In this document: piece by piece, positions 23,610 through 35,469 of the stretch | Numbering within the stretch: position 1 is the stretch's first letter | Layout: each line of letters opens with the position of its first letter | Origin: Dromiciops gliroides | Taxonomy: Eukaryota > Chordata > Mammalia > Microbiotheria > Microbiotheriidae | NCBI RefSeq assembly: GCF_019393635.1 | Contig: NC_057867.1 | Span: 68,699,492 to 68,763,491 of the forward strand | DNA length: 64,000 nucleotides | Direction of reading: 5' to 3' | Made by a program: the position numbers and the translations under genes | Notes under the pieces: model-generated | Database searches by the model: none | Told to the model about the DNA's origin: nothing | What the model saw: only the letters and a program-made list of their open reading frames with translations

Positions 23610-24420
23610 CGGTACCAATATCCCTGCCCCAAGTCTCTCCCCACTCGATTCTCCTTTCAGTCACAAAAGTGACTTTTCTAAAACACAGATCTACACCCCC
23701 TCCCAACACTCAATAAACTCTAGTGGATCCCTGTTGCTTCCAGGATCAAAAACAAAATCCTCTGTTTGGCATTCAAAGTCTTTCATAACCTACCCCATCT
23801 TTTCCAGTCTTAAACCTTATTCCCTACACCCATGTACTATGTGATCCAGTGACACTAGCCTCCTAACTGTTCCCAGAACAAGACAGTCCATTTCTCAGCT
23901 CCAGTCACTGTCACTGGCTGTCCCCCACACCTGGAATGTTCTCCCTTCTCACACCTACTTCCTGACATCTCTAGCTCCCTTTAAGTTCCAGCTTAAATCT
24001 CACCTTCTTCAGGAAGCCTTTCCCAATCTCTCTCTCTCTTTTTTTTTTTTTTTTTAGTGAGGCAATTGGGGTTAAGTGACTTGCCCAGGGTCACACAGCT
24101 AGTAAGTGTTAAGTGTCTGAGGCCGGATTTGAACTCAGGTACTCCTGACTCCAAGGCCAGTGTTCTATCCACTGCGCCACCTAGCTGCCCCCCCCCAATC
24201 TCTCTTAATTTTAGTGCCTTCCCTCAATTGATTATTTCTTATTTATCCTCTATACAGCTTATTTGTACATAGCAGTTTGCTTGGTGTCTCCCCAATTAGA
24301 TTGTGAGCTTCTTGAGGGCAAGGATTGTCTTTTGCCTTTAGTTTCTAACTTCAGTCCTTAGTATTGTGCCTGACGCATTATAGGCATTTAATAAATGTTT
24401 ATAAACTAACTGAATGACTT
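23610..24420 (+). repeat. L2 LINE 3' region, split by a SINE
   Basis: CCAGGATCAAAAACAAAATCC, GCATTCAAAGTCTTTCATAA, CACACCTGGAATGTTCTCCC and TTCAGGAAGCCTTTCCC follow the L2 order. After the SINE it resumes to AGATTGTGAGCTTCTTGAGG and GGCATTTAATAAATGTTTA. It is the best-preserved L2 of the window. Confidence 0.85.
24034..24193 (-). mobile_element. WSINE1-like CORE-SINE nested in L2
   Basis: Antisense full copy. CCCAATCTCTCT lies at 24022-24033 and again at 24194-24205. Confidence 0.88.
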
Positions 24421-24599
24421 AGTGTCTGAACAATAAAGTGAACCTCTGGGAGCAGAGGGCCACCAGGTTCTACTAGCTACCTCCTTCCAAGCTGTCATCA
24501 TTACATCAAACACCTATGACGCCAATGGTGTAGAAATTCCCAGTGTGGCCACTCCATCTATTGACAGATAAGAATTCATCTATAAGTTCTAGTCTTAAA

Positions 24600-25190
24600 T
24601 AACTCCCTAATGGTAAGGACCAGAAGTTGACATCAACAAGATTTACAAATACACAAAAAATGGCCTAACAACTACTACAGGAAAAAGTCAATGAATGGAA
24701 AATGCTTATTGTACAGATTATTATAGGCACTTGGAAGGCCAGTCCATTGAGCTGATATATCAGTACATATATCGGACAGGGATCATAGATGGACAATATG
24801 CTAAGCCCAGAATTGACAATGATAAAAGAAAACCTAGACAGCATTTGGGGAAATATACAGTGTTTTTAAAGATCCCAAGCTGCTCCCTAGCAAAAAAGTC
24901 CCATATTTTAACACAAATATTCTCCCAGCAATGTCCTATAATTATGAATCCTGGACCACTACAAACTCCAAAACTCAAAGGAGCAATGAAGAGCCACACA
25001 ATGAGTACAAATAGGCCATTACAGTGGTTCTAATGATGAGTGACATGAAAGAAATGTTATAAGAGATATCATCAAAGAAGTATATAATGGGGAAAAGTGG
25101 CAGGCCAGTCCTTTGCCAAGAGGAAGGGATAGCAAATGGACAAGCTAGTACTCCCCCAATATAAAAAAGATGCAAAGAAAGCCCTCCACT
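24600..25190 (+). repeat. RTE-class LINE fragment (ORF2 C-terminal part)
   Basis: In sense, ECLGKYTVFLK-like, then SYNYESWTT-like and NEEPH..-like phrases follow the RTE/BovB order 'FGKYKDVLK...LTYASETWT...TQRAMERS'. Frames are broken. The 112-codon ORF at 24695-25033 is part of it. Confidence 0.65.
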
Positions 25191-25199
25191 AAATTAGGT

Positions 25200-26485
25200 T
25201 GAAACTCTGTGAAGGGTTTATTAGGGAAAGCAGACAAGTATCATAGATAGGATTTGTATAAGTTGCAATGAGCTCTAATGGAGAGAATATTCATATCATC
25301 AAGGTCACAGATCAAGTGAAGTGTCTCATTACCATCATTAGTATTATCATCCTTGTTGTTGTTATTACTCTGACAGCCAACCCAGACTGAGAGAATAACA
25401 TGAAACAATTCTGGAAAGAAATAGCTCACTGAGTTGGTATCCTGTGGTTCTCTTAGATGCTGATTGAAGGAAAAAAACCTCAGCAAGATGTTAGCCCTGA
25501 AAAGCTCCCCGGGTAATTTTCTTAAGGATAATATTGACTGTGTTAAAGAGACATGATGGCTTCATATTTTACCACTAAATCAATCCCATTGTCATTGCTC
25601 GGATATTGCTACACAAAACTGCCCAGCAAAATCACAGCCATGCTTCATTTATCTTGATTTTCCTATAATATATTTGCTAAGAGATTGATATTGCTATATT
25701 GCCTTATTTAATATTGATTTTATTTATGGAGAAATTCTTTAACAAAGACATTGGCACTTACTCTTACCTTGAATACAGAAATGAGATTTTTCAATGGGGC
25801 TTCATACATATGGCTTGAATGAGCTGCCTAAACCTGAAATGAATCACATTAAGAGATTCGAGCCCATCTCTATGGGTTAGAGTAAAGCAGCCAAGAGACT
25901 GAAAGGCAAGGCAAGTACTTGATCATCTGGAAAACGTGAGTAGGAATGAGCATCGTACATGACACAGGGCCTAGCCAAAAGACCATTTTTGCAATGCCAA
26001 GAAGATGTTTTATATAAAATGGAACCACTGACAAACAAGAATGCTTTTGGCATCGACCTTTTAAAAGAAAGGGTTGAATGCCTAGGTACACATACCCCAA
26101 ACAATCATATTCAGAGTGGGCATCAGTACATGAGTTCCCCACGGTGAGCCATAAATACAGGTATTCATGAGATAGAAACAGGGGAGAAACAACTCATTGG
26201 GTTTCTATTTTGCAGTTTTCTTCCTTCAAATCCTGTGGATCCTTCATATTGGGGCCTTTACTAGGCTGTTGAACACAATCATGGGATCTACTCATGGAAG
26301 GGTGCTCCTGAAAGCATCATATTTAATCTTTCAACACCTGTGGCTTTCTTGTTGTAGCAGAGTCAGGAGAGGTACTACCCTCTGGCTTGCGACCAACGAC
26401 CTGAAATGTCAACAAAAGGTTGAACAGAAAAGACAGGTAACCCCTTTAAAATCCCAAAGCTTTGAGGATAGGTAAGTCAGGCAGT
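25200..26485. other. Unrecognised sequence
   Basis: No repeat family or gene recognised. Overlapping 75-92-codon ORFs carry no motif. Confidence 0.4.
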
Positions 26486-26489
26486 TCAA

Positions 26490-26610
26490 CAATAATTCAC
26501 TCCAAATACATTTATCAAGTGCCTGTTATGAGCAAGGTATTATGCCAAGTGTGGAGGATATAAACATTCATTTATAATGAACACTCCCTGCCTTCACAAA
26601 GCTTAAATTT
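26490..26610 (+). repeat. Old unassigned dispersed repeat, 5' part
   Basis: CATTTATCAAGTGCCTGTTA and ATTATGCCAAGTGTGG then CCTTCACAAAGCTTAAA. Confidence 0.5.
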
Positions 26611-26619
26611 GGATAGTCA

Positions 26620-26950
26620 GCTTAATGATACTCCCTGGACCACCATACCAACCTGCTTCACAATTTGGCTTTCCACTCATCTTAGCCTCTTAAATTCTGA
26701 CTCCTCAGAGAAAACTAAGTTCTTGCCCTACCCTATCCTTTGGTTTATACTCAGTTGGATCCCAATTTGGGAGGGAATTTCCATCTTCACCTACTGCCCG
26801 TCACCTTCAGTAATAGCCAGAATGACTAGCACATGTCCCCTCCCTCTACCTTTCTAGGGGCATAAAATACCACCTTCTTTCTCCAAATGGGCTATGCTAG
26901 GTCATCTATTTGTAATAGACTTCATTAGGCCAGAGATTCCCTTAAAATAA
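26620..26950. other. Unrecognised sequence
   Basis: Possibly worn L2 (CTTTCCACTCATCTTAGCC), but not certain. Confidence 0.3.
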
Positions 26951-26957
26951 TTTCTTG

Positions 26958-27110
26958 TTTTTTTGTTTTTGTTTTTAATTTTGCAGGACAATAAGGGTTA
27001 AGTGACTTGCCCAGGGTCACACAGGTTTTATGTTATCTGGGGCTTGATTTGAACTCAGGTCTTCCTGACTCCAGGTCAGCACTATATCTACTTTGTCACC
27101 TAGCTGCCTC
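26958..27110 (-). mobile_element. Older CORE-SINE of the WSINE1 group, antisense
   Basis: GGTTAAGTGACTTGCCCAGG to CACCTAGCTGCCTC, with an altered middle (ACAGGTTTTATGTTATCTGG). No clean duplication, so older than its neighbours. Confidence 0.75.
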
Positions 27111-27114
27111 TTGT

Positions 27115-27945
27115 CGGTGGTGGTGACAGAGACATAGAGACAGAGAAAGTTGGGGAGGGGGGAGGTCCTGTGGACTTGAGCTCACTTAAAAGCTACCCCA
27201 GGGAAAAATGCAAATCATTGGCCCTTGGTAATTCAAGAAGACAGAAGATCTCTGTTCTGTTCTGTCTTCCTCCCTTGAAGTCTACTGCTCAGCTAAAGAA
27301 TGATTCATCTTCATAAATTCCAAAGCTTTCCAAGGACTTCGGAACATCTAGCTTGCCATCAATGTGCCTATCTTGTACCCCAAGCGCTCAGTGGGAGGCT
27401 TGGCCTTTCATTGGACTCAAAGAACATGTGATCTGGAAACCCTGTACAAACATGCTGTGAGCCAACACCCTCAGCCTGCCCTATTGCCCCATTTAACACA
27501 TTTCTCAGATTCTTTTTCCTCCTAACTATGGACTCCGGAAGCTGATGATCTTCTCTAATGGATGTTTCTATATCTTGTGAAAGAGGAAGAACCAAACAAA
27601 GGCCTGATCCATCTTGATCATTTCCTTCCTTTCCCTATCAAACAGAACTTAAATCCTCTAGATGCCTTAAATAGCCACCCAGTGGTTCCTCTTTCCTAAT
27701 CTACAAAAAACATCTGAGGAGAAAATGAATCCAAGAGAAAAGTGGCATGGACTAGACTTTTTCAAAACCAAAACCTAAGCGAGACATATAATTATAGCTG
27801 ATATTTCCTTAGTACTTTAAGAGGTGCTTTTCAAACCAGAGAGTCTTATAAGGAAATAGGTCCAAAAGGTGCAGAGTGAAAGAGGAGGGAGATTTGTGCC
27901 ATTTTTGCCTAAAAGGACCATGGTTGAATGGTTGAAATCCTTTGG
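27115..27945. other. Unrecognised sequence
   Basis: No repeat or gene recognised. ORF 27368-27595 (minus) has no motif. Confidence 0.4.
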
Positions 27946-27946
27946 A

Positions 27947-27948
<2 letters not shown>

Positions 27949-27989
<41 letters not shown>
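27949..27989. repeat. (AC)n microsatellite
   Basis: About 20 AC units. ORFs on both strands across it encode only TH or CV repeats. Confidence 0.97.
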
Positions 27990-27990
<1 letters not shown>

Positions 27991-28237
27991 CACCTCTGTT
28001 TTGAATGGGTCCCACCTCACTCAGGACACACTCACCTCACCCACTAGGGGCTTAAACTACTGTACCACACTGCTTCTCAGCAAAAGAAAATCTGAACATG
28101 TCTTTGGCTTTTGCTACATATAGTTTGAAGTAGCTTTAAAAATATTTACTGGATCAAGACAAAGACCATCACTGCGCATCCTGTTGGTAATGTGGAGAAT
28201 AGATAAGACAACAGAAAGAAGAAAGGAAAACAGATAA

Positions 28238-28336
28238 AGGAAGGAAGGAAGGAAGGAAGGAAGGAAGGAAGGAAGGAAGGAAGGAAGGAAGGAAGGAAGG
28301 AAGGAAGGAAGGAAGGAAGGAAGGAAGGAAGGAAGG
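28238..28336. repeat. (GGAA)n microsatellite, about 24 units
   Basis: An almost pure GGAA array (polypurine on the plus strand). The minus ORF SFLPSFLP is its translation. Confidence 0.97.
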
Positions 28337-28339
28337 ATG

Positions 28340-28660
28340 GATGGGAGGGAGAAGATAGGACAAAATCCCTGTCTTCAAGCCATTTGTAGTCTAGCTAGGG
28401 AATGAAGAATGGTGAACCAGAAATACCTACAGAGTCACACCTATAGAGAGTAAAATAATGGGATATAATTGGATGGAAGATGGTGAGTCATGACCTTGAT
28501 ATAGTGAAAGCACCTGGTCACAGAACCCAGTTGCTGTGTCCTTTCCTAGTTGGCTCAATTATCTTTAAGAATTACATCAGGATAGAATCATATCTCTACC
28601 ACCTTTCAAATATCTCTAGTCTAGGTATACAATAGGTTCAGAATAAAATTTGATTCCTTG
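28340..28660. other. Fragment of the old dispersed repeat, then unrecognised sequence
   Basis: ATCCCTGTCTTCAAGCC and TTTGTAGTCTAGCTAGGG (28364-28401) match the old dispersed repeat. The rest is unknown. Confidence 0.4.
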
Positions 28661-28668
28661 ATCATTCT

Positions 28669-28851
28669 TGTTTGGGTTTTTGGGGTTGTTTTTGTTTTTT
28701 GTTTTTGTGGGGCAATGAGGGTTAAGTGACTTTCCCAGGGTCACACAGCTATTAAGTGTCAAGTGTCTAAGGCCGGATTTTTTAACTCAGGTCCTCCTGA
28801 ATCCAGGGCCGGTGTTTTATCCACTGTGCCACCTAGTTGCCCCCGCTCCCC
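28669..28851 (-). mobile_element. WSINE1-like CORE-SINE
   Basis: Antisense with a G/T-rich head. GATCATTCT at 28660-28668 and 28852-28860. Confidence 0.87.
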
Positions 28852-29040
28852 GATCATTCTAAAGAGGAGGAAGATAACCCTTAGCTTATACTCATCTGCT
28901 TTAGTATATCCCCAGAAAACACTAGTTACACAAAAAACCATCTCAGATAGTGGTTAAATCCATTTATCCAAGCAAGACAGCAAACAGAAATTTGAGAAGC
29001 CCTACAGATTAGACTATTAGACTACCAAAGAATACAGAAG

Positions 29041-29183
29041 GGGCAGCTAGGTGGCGCAGTGGATAAAGCACCAGCCCTGGATTCAGGAGGACCTGATTTC
29101 AAATCCAACCTCAGATACTTGACACTTACTAGCTATGTGACCCTGGGCAAGTCACTTAACCCTCATTGCCCTGCAAAAAAAAA
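29041..29183 (+). mobile_element. WSINE1-like CORE-SINE
   Basis: Full copy with a perfect 14-base duplication, AAAGAATACAGAAG, at 29027-29040 and 29184-29197. Confidence 0.9.
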
Positions 29184-29199
29184 AAAGAATACAGAAGAG

Positions 29200-29610
29200 T
29201 AAATGAGCTCTTCAGCAAAAAATAAGATAAGATTTGAACTCAACCAGGAGAGAAAAAGAACAACCTCAATATGGACAGGTACATTCTCAACCATCCCTAG
29301 AATTGCAAGCCTGGAGATCAAAGAACCTGATGGGATCTGCTCCCATACATGTCTAAGGTCTCCATACCACCATTGAAAGTTTCTCTCTTGTCTACCTCCC
29401 TGGAGCTCCCCTTACTACACGTGTCTCTGAAATCTCTCTAACAAACTAGCTTCCCTGAAGAGAAAAAGAGCATCTTCACACTCTGCATTCTCTTCAACCA
29501 TCAGGTATCATATCTTTCTCCAAATATTCCACACCAAGCCCAAGGCTATCCCTCTGCAAAACTACCCCCAAGCTTAGGCAGAACCAGGATTATACATTCA
29601 CCAAGCCCAA
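29200..29610. other. Unrecognised sequence
   Basis: Nothing recognised. Confidence 0.35.
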
Positions 29611-29611
29611 C

Positions 29612-30260
29612 TTTCCCTCTTTGCAATTTCCACCCATTGCTCCTGGTTCTGCCATCTGTAATCACTCTTATATTTGAAGACAGTTATGGCATCCTCTTTC
29701 TGGGCTAAAAGTCCTTAGTTCCTTAATTGATTCTCACCTGGCATGAAGTCAAGGCCCTTGACCATCTCTGTACACTCACCAGCTTATTAACATCCTTCCT
29801 AAAATGTGGCACTCAGAACTATGCAATACTCAAGATGTAGTCTAATCAGGGCAGGATATATGGAATGATCACCTTCCCAGTTCTGGATACTATACCTCTC
29901 TGAATGCAGCCCAAGAGTGCAGTAGGGGATTTTGGGGTGCCAGAGCATATTGTTGATTCACATTGAGCTTTCAATCCACTAAAACTCCCAGATCTTTTTT
30001 TTCAAGTGGCTTGCTATTTAAGCATAACTCCCATATCTATACTTCTAAAGTTAATTTTTGTAAACCATATATAAAACTTTTTATCTATCCCTAATAAATT
30101 TCAACTTACCAGAGTTGTCCTAATGTTCTAGTCAAAAATATGTTTTGTTTCCTGATTCTGTCATCCAGCTTTGGATCATCTGAAAATGCAATAAACGTGC
30201 CATCAAAGCCTTTATCTGAGTTAATGATCTGAACAAGCCCAATCAATGGGTGTCCAGTGT
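29612..30260 (-). repeat. CR1/L3 LINE, antisense (RT to 3' part)
   Basis: CACTCAGAACTATGCAATAC, CTCTGAATGCAGCCCAAGAG, TTGATTCACATTGAGCTTTC and CCTGATTCTGTCATCCAGC are the reverse of the sense text at 16240-16720. Downstream phrase CAAAGCCTTTATCTGAGTTA corresponds to the RT 'FINDLD' region. Confidence 0.75.
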
Positions 30261-30269
30261 TTCCAGTGT

Positions 30270-31220
30270 TTTTGCTACCCAAAAGTCCTGCTATCAATAT
30301 TTTAGTCCATGTGAACCTTTCTTTCCATCTGAAGTGGGTTTTGGGGGGTCTCTATTACAAACTAAGTATAGATTAACACGTTTTTGGCATTTGAAAAACC
30401 TAATGCAAAGTGAAAGAAAAATTATCCTTAGCCTTTGACTGGGGGACTCGATACAGCAACAGGATTTTCCCAACCACAAAATCTGGTGGTTCTAACATAC
30501 TTTGACTTTGTAGGGAGCCAGGCCCAGTAGTCTTGCAGATTCATTCTGCCAAATTAGAGACAGCAATTCTTTTAGTGGTGTTTGATTCTGCCAAGTTTAG
30601 AGCAGTCCAGTGTGGGTAGAGAATGGCCCTAAGCCATAGGGAATGTACTCCAATCACTGTCATCTCCTAGAGTCCACAATATCAGCTCATATTTCAATAG
30701 CAATTTCTAAGTTCTTCTTCCTGGAGCAATCATTTTTGATTCACTCCCAATATCTAAAGAATTCCGACTGCCCATTGCTGTAGGAGGAAATCTTTCCATT
30801 TTATTGGTTTTCCCCTATAATTTAAACCGTACATAGACCGCTGGGAGATAGTACAGATGACCCATGCGAGATCTCCTGAAATATAAGTGCCGTTTCAATG
30901 ACTAGCTCAGATACTATGTGCTGCAAAAAAAAATCAGTCACATTTGTTTTATTTGAAGGAAGGCATAAAACCTTCCTGAGCTGAAACCGGGTAAACTAAA
31001 CCTCCACCCCAGGAAAAATGTCTGATATCATTGTTTTTTAATCATGCCATTTGGCCACTTGAAAACTATGGAAGCCACTTTTTAAATGGTTGTAAGAAAA
31101 AAAAAGTATTTGTGCTGGAAAAAAGCAGAATAGTCAGATTGGCCAAAGTTATAGTGATACAGCCATCAATACAATAAAGGATAATGGCAACTAATGACAT
31201 TCATTGGGACAGAGATGGTG
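30270..31220. other. Unrecognised sequence
   Basis: No repeat or gene named. Confidence 0.4.
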
Positions 31221-31224
31221 AGAG

Positions 31225-31390
31225 GGACAGAATGTGAGAGCTAGAACTATTCAAGAACAACTACTTTTCTCCCTCTCATTTCAGCAGTGTGTAAAATGAG
31301 ATTTAGAGAGTAGAAGGGGTTTGACTACAGTCATATAGCAAGCTGATGTTGGACCTCAGACCAACTGACTATCATCAGTCTGGAACTCTT
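31225..31390 (-). repeat. MIR, antisense
   Basis: TGTAAAATGAGATTTAGAG, ACAGTCATATAGCAAGC and CCTCAGACCAACTGACTATC. Confidence 0.5.
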
Positions 31391-31539
31391 TCAATTCCAC
31401 CACCCTGCATCCAAGTGAACTCACATAAAATGCTGGACAGCCCACTCTCAGTTACTCTACAGAAAAGTAATTTTAAAGGAAAAGGAAAATAAGAAAATAC
31501 AAAAGTTTAGTTTTGATTCCCCCCACAAAAGATTCAACC

Positions 31540-31800
31540 TTGACAAGTTGCTGTACTTCTCTGTATCTGTTTCCTCAAATGAGATAATAATAATGTCTGT
31601 GAAGTGCTTTGCAAACCTTAAAGCTCTATGCAAATGAGTTATTGTTCTTACACAGAAGAGAAAACAAAGATTCACAGAGATTCAATGACTTGCCCTAACT
31701 CACAGATAGTGATGAGAGCTGGAGCCCAAGCCCAGACTCTCAGAGTCCATATCTGTCCACTACTCATTTCTGATCTCCACCAACAAGGCTTCTCTCTTAC
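31540..31800. repeat. Two MIR pieces facing each other
   Basis: 31540-31650 is a sense 3' end (GTGAAGTGCTTTGCAAACC). 31655-31790 is antisense (GATTCAATGACTTGCCC). It is probably two copies rather than one. Confidence 0.55.
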
Positions 31801-31884
31801 GTTGTTCTAGGAAGAAGCTTGAGGACAAATAAGTGGAAGTCACAGGGAGGCAGATTTCAGCTCACTATAAGAAAGAACAATTTG

Positions 31885-32810
31885 CGTAAACTGATTTGAC
31901 CATTCTGTAGAGGAATTTGGAACTATGGTCAAAGGGCTATAAAACCATACATACTCTTTGACCTAGCAATACCACTTCCAGGTTGGTATCCAAAACGAGA
32001 TAAAAAACAAAAAGGAAAAAGACTTATATGTACAAAAATATTTCTAGCAGCTCTTTTTTGGTGGCAAAGAATTGGAAGTTAAGGGGATGCCCATCAATTG
32101 GGTAATGGCTGAAGAAATTGTGGTATGTGATTATGATGGAATACTATTGTGCTATAAGAAATGATGAGCAGGATGCTCTCAGAAAAACCTGGAAAGGGGC
32201 AGCTAGGTGGCAAAGTGGATAAAGCACTGGCCCTGGATTCAGGAGGACCTAAGTTCAAATTTAGCCTCAGACACTTGACACTTACTAGCTATGTGACCCT
32301 GGGTAAGTCACTTAACCCTCATTGCCCTGCAAAAAAAACAAAATTCTATTTAAAAAAGAAAGAAAAACCTAGAAAGACTTACATGAGCTGATGCAAAGTG
32401 AAATGTACTGTATACAAACAGCAATATTGTAAAACAATCAGCTATGAATGACTTGGCTATTCTCAGCAATACAATGGTCCAAGACAACTCTGAAGGACTT
32501 ATGATGAAAAAATGCTATCCATTCCCAGAGAAAGAACTGATGGTGTCTGAATACAGATTGAATCATAATCTTTTTTTATTTTATTCTTCTTGAGGGTTTT
32601 TTGTCTGTTTTCTTTCACAACATGACTGATATGGATCTGTTTTACATGGCTATACATGTACAACTTATATTGAACTGCTTGCCTTCTTAAAGGGGGGATG
32701 GAGGAAGGGAGAGAATTTGGAACACAAAGTTTTAAAAACAGATGTTAAAATTTTTTGTACATGTAATTGAGGGGGAAATAAAATGCTAAATAAACCCAAA
32801 AAAAGAAAAG
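31885..32810 (+). mobile_element. L1 LINE 3' end (about 760 bases of L1) split by a SINE
   Basis: AAAGGGCTATAAAACCATAC, TTGGTAATGGCTGAAG-like, ATTGTGCTATAAGAAATGAT, ATTCTCAGCAATACAATGG and GAATACAGATTGAATCATAA match the younger marsupial L1 end, followed by GGGGAAATAAAATGC and an A-rich tail. Confidence 0.85.
32196..32360 (+). mobile_element. WSINE1-like CORE-SINE nested in L1
   Basis: Duplication AGAAAAACCTGGAAA at 32181-32195 and AGAAAAACCTAGAAA at 32361-32375. The target lies at the ORF2 end of the L1, so the SINE is younger than the L1. Confidence 0.9.
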
Positions 32811-32872
32811 AGAAAAAGAAAGAACCACTCAGATAATCTTGTTTGACAACTGCCTAATTATAAATATTTAGT

Positions 32873-33015
32873 GGGGCAGCTAGGTGGCACAGTGGATAAA
32901 GCACCAGCCCTGGATTCAGGAGTACCTGAGTTCAAATCCAGCCTCAGACACTCGACCCTTACTACCTGTGTGACCCTGGGCAAGTCATTTAACCCTCAGT
33001 GCCCCACAAAAAAAC
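32873..33015 (+). mobile_element. WSINE1-like CORE-SINE whose tail became a GATA microsatellite
   Basis: AAATATTTAGT (32862-32872) recurs as AAATTTCTAGT (33077-33087) after the GATA tract, so the tract lies inside the duplication and arose from the SINE tail. Confidence 0.87.
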
Positions 33016-33016
33016 A

Positions 33017-33019
33017 AAC

Positions 33020-33076
<57 letters not shown>
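33017..33076. repeat. (GATA)n microsatellite
   Basis: About 14 units directly after the SINE tail. Confidence 0.97.
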
Positions 33077-33078
<2 letters not shown>

Positions 33079-33089
33079 ATTTCTAGTAA

Positions 33090-34010
33090 AGCATAAAAAC
33101 CAGGAAGAACATATGCTCACCAGGAGTGTCTTTTACTACCATAGAGGATGTCCAGCACAGACTCAAATGAACTCTAGATGGTAAGGTCCTCCAGATGCTC
33201 TTGTTTATTAATGACATTGTACTGAAAGCATCAAGCCCTAGAACATTGCAGAGACTCCTAAATGAGATAAGACGTTATACAAAAGAGTCAACTGAACTAT
33301 CCACACAGGAAAATCAAGTGGATGAAGAATACCTGTTGCCCTGACTATGCTACACAGTTGGAATGACAACTCAGAGGCTTGGCCTATATATCTTGACAAA
33401 CAATGTAGAAGGACAATGAGTTTGATTCAAAATTTGAAAACAGAGAGATGGTGGGCTGAATTATTTTGGGAAACTGCTTCTAACAATCCTGTTACTTCTT
33501 AAAGTAAAATCCCATATTTTTATATCAATATTTTTCCAGCAATGGTATATGGCTGCAAGTTATTAAATACTGTGGCACCTGAAGAATTAAAGTTGTGGAT
33601 CACCCAAAGAGCTGTGAAGGGGTACAGAGTAGATGTGAGTGGGCTTAAGAACTGTGAAAGAAAAGAAATGGAAAATAAGTCATCAAAGAGATCTAATTAC
33701 TCATACAACCAAAGCAAAGAAGAGCTACAGACACACTCCATTGTTTCACTAGCATCTACACACTGTCAGAGGTTCCAGAACACTGAGAGAACCCCATGGG
33801 GAGGATTCAGAAGAGAAGAGAAAAAAGAATCACAAAGGAAAGGGTGTGGATGGCTGGCTATCTGCATTAGTACACAAATCCACTGACATATATGAGAAAA
33901 AATGTGTTCAAGGACTGTCTCATAAAGTAATGAAGTTTTTGTGAGTGATGGTGTCCCAATAAAGGCTGGATCATTCAGTAAGGGCCTGGGGAAGAAAAGA
34001 AAAGTGGTGG
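33090..34010 (+). repeat. RTE-class LINE (RT to ORF2 end), broken
   Basis: FINDIVLKASSPRTLQRLLNEI (about 33202-33270, read in one frame with gaps) fits the RTE RT 'FADDIVL...' motif. AMVYGCKLL..TQRAVKGYRVDVSG (33540-33645) fits 'LTYGCETW..TQRAMERRMLGVS'. The 114-codon ORF at 33542-33886 is this end. It has many stops elsewhere. Confidence 0.68.
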
Positions 34011-34241
34011 CTGGTAACTCCTTGCTCAGGGGAACTGAAGCAGCTATTGTCTAATAGCAATAATGGCAAGGTCTGGTGTTTTCTCAAGGCTCGTAGCCAA
34101 GATATAACAGAAAACCTCCTAAGACTTGTGAAAACACAAGCCAACTATGCATTTCTGGTAATTCACATAAAGAAACCTAGAAAGCACAGATTACAAAGTG
34201 GAGCAAAAACAAAATGAAGACTACAGGGGCATAAGTCATAT

Positions 34242-34272
34242 TTTCTTGGCATTCTTGGCATTCTTGGCATTC
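34242..34272 (+). repeat. Short tandem decamer, about three units
   Basis: TTCTTGGCAT is repeated three times between 34242 and 34272. Confidence 0.85.
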
Positions 34273-34324
34273 TTATTTCATGCAAAGGATAGAGAAGAGA
34301 CAAACTAATTTGGGAAGTGGTCAA

Positions 34325-34730
34325 TGGCCCGGCATACAGTGACTGACCTTGGCGTCTTCAATATCTGACCAAGTTCTGAGCACTCCATAGCACCTGCTTC
34401 AGCTGCATGCATGGCCATTGGACCAAACTGTTCTTGTCTGCCCATTACACGAGGGGAAATCCACATGTGCTTGGGGTAAACACTTTCCTCTCACCAATGG
34501 CTTTGAGGCTCAATGGGTACCTTCAACCTGGTTTAGCCCATCTAGTAAAATGATTTACTGGGCTATGGCCACTGCACATGCTACAGCTTCTTGGAGTCAC
34601 AGGTGAGATTTAAGTGACCAGTTGAAAACCAAAGGCAGAAGGCAGCCCTGAAAAGGGTTTGCCAGCCCTCACGCCAGAGGTACTAGTCTTTCCTGAACAC
34701 CTGTATACCCCAAGGTTTTTAGGGGTAACC
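34325..34730 (+). repeat. Unclassified repeat B, second copy
   Basis: Matches 8010-8420 in order: GGCGTCTTCAATATCTGAC, CACCTGCTTCAGCTGC, CCACATGTGCTTGGGGTAAA and GCCACTGCACATGCTACAGC. About 400 bases are shared. Confidence 0.65.
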
Positions 34731-34734
34731 ATGA

Positions 34735-35465
34735 GGGGTTGGGTTGCTAATACTATCACCCATAAACTCCATCAACCAGTAGAATTCCATTAGCTTTTCC
34801 AAAAGAGTACTTACTGACAAGCTATAGCAAAAGTAGAATTTATGAGCCCTCCCAAACTGGTGGCACACTCTACACTTGCACACACAAGGTCCTTGAAGAG
34901 AGTGGGCTCAAACTTCAAGTCCATTTGGAGTATGGTACATGTATAGGTAACATGTATAACCAAGAGGCACCTCAGTGGTCCTAGTACCAGAAGTCTTTTA
35001 ATCCCTTTGAGGAGTCATCATAAAGATCTCAGATGAAGCTCTCTTCTGGCTTCAGTGAAGTGGTGCCTTTATATGGTCCATAATCAACAGTTCACTTTAT
35101 CACGGGTAGTCAAAATCCTCGAAGCTTCTATTAACCTTGAGGACAGTCTTTCCACTTTTATCTGTAAGTGTCCCTGTTGTGAGCCACCACCACTGTCCCA
35201 CTCTACTGCCAACTCCTGAGTCATCAGTGTCTCTGGTTCTGCAGGTAACCAGAAGACTCCTCATTATCATACAGCATCAGCTCCCTAGTCCCTCACAGCC
35301 AAAAGCAGGTTCAACAAATGGCTGAACAGGAGCATGCTGGGAATTATCTACTCATGCTGTATGGAACCCAATAGGAAAGACAACTCAAAACATGCTCTAT
35401 TAGCTGGGTCTTCATTAACCAGTATTCCCATAAACAAAAAGCAAATGGTTCATTTTCAGCTATCC
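34735..35465. other. Unrecognised sequence
   Basis: May be a further part of repeat B or its neighbour. Nothing firm. Confidence 0.3.
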
Positions 35466-35469
35466 TAGG

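Noticed and set aside
28169-28378. SFLPSFLP repeat protein
   Set aside because: Translation of the GGAA microsatellite.
34242-34272. Short direct repeats resembling a CRISPR start
   Set aside because: Three abutting 10-base units without spacers, in an animal genome.
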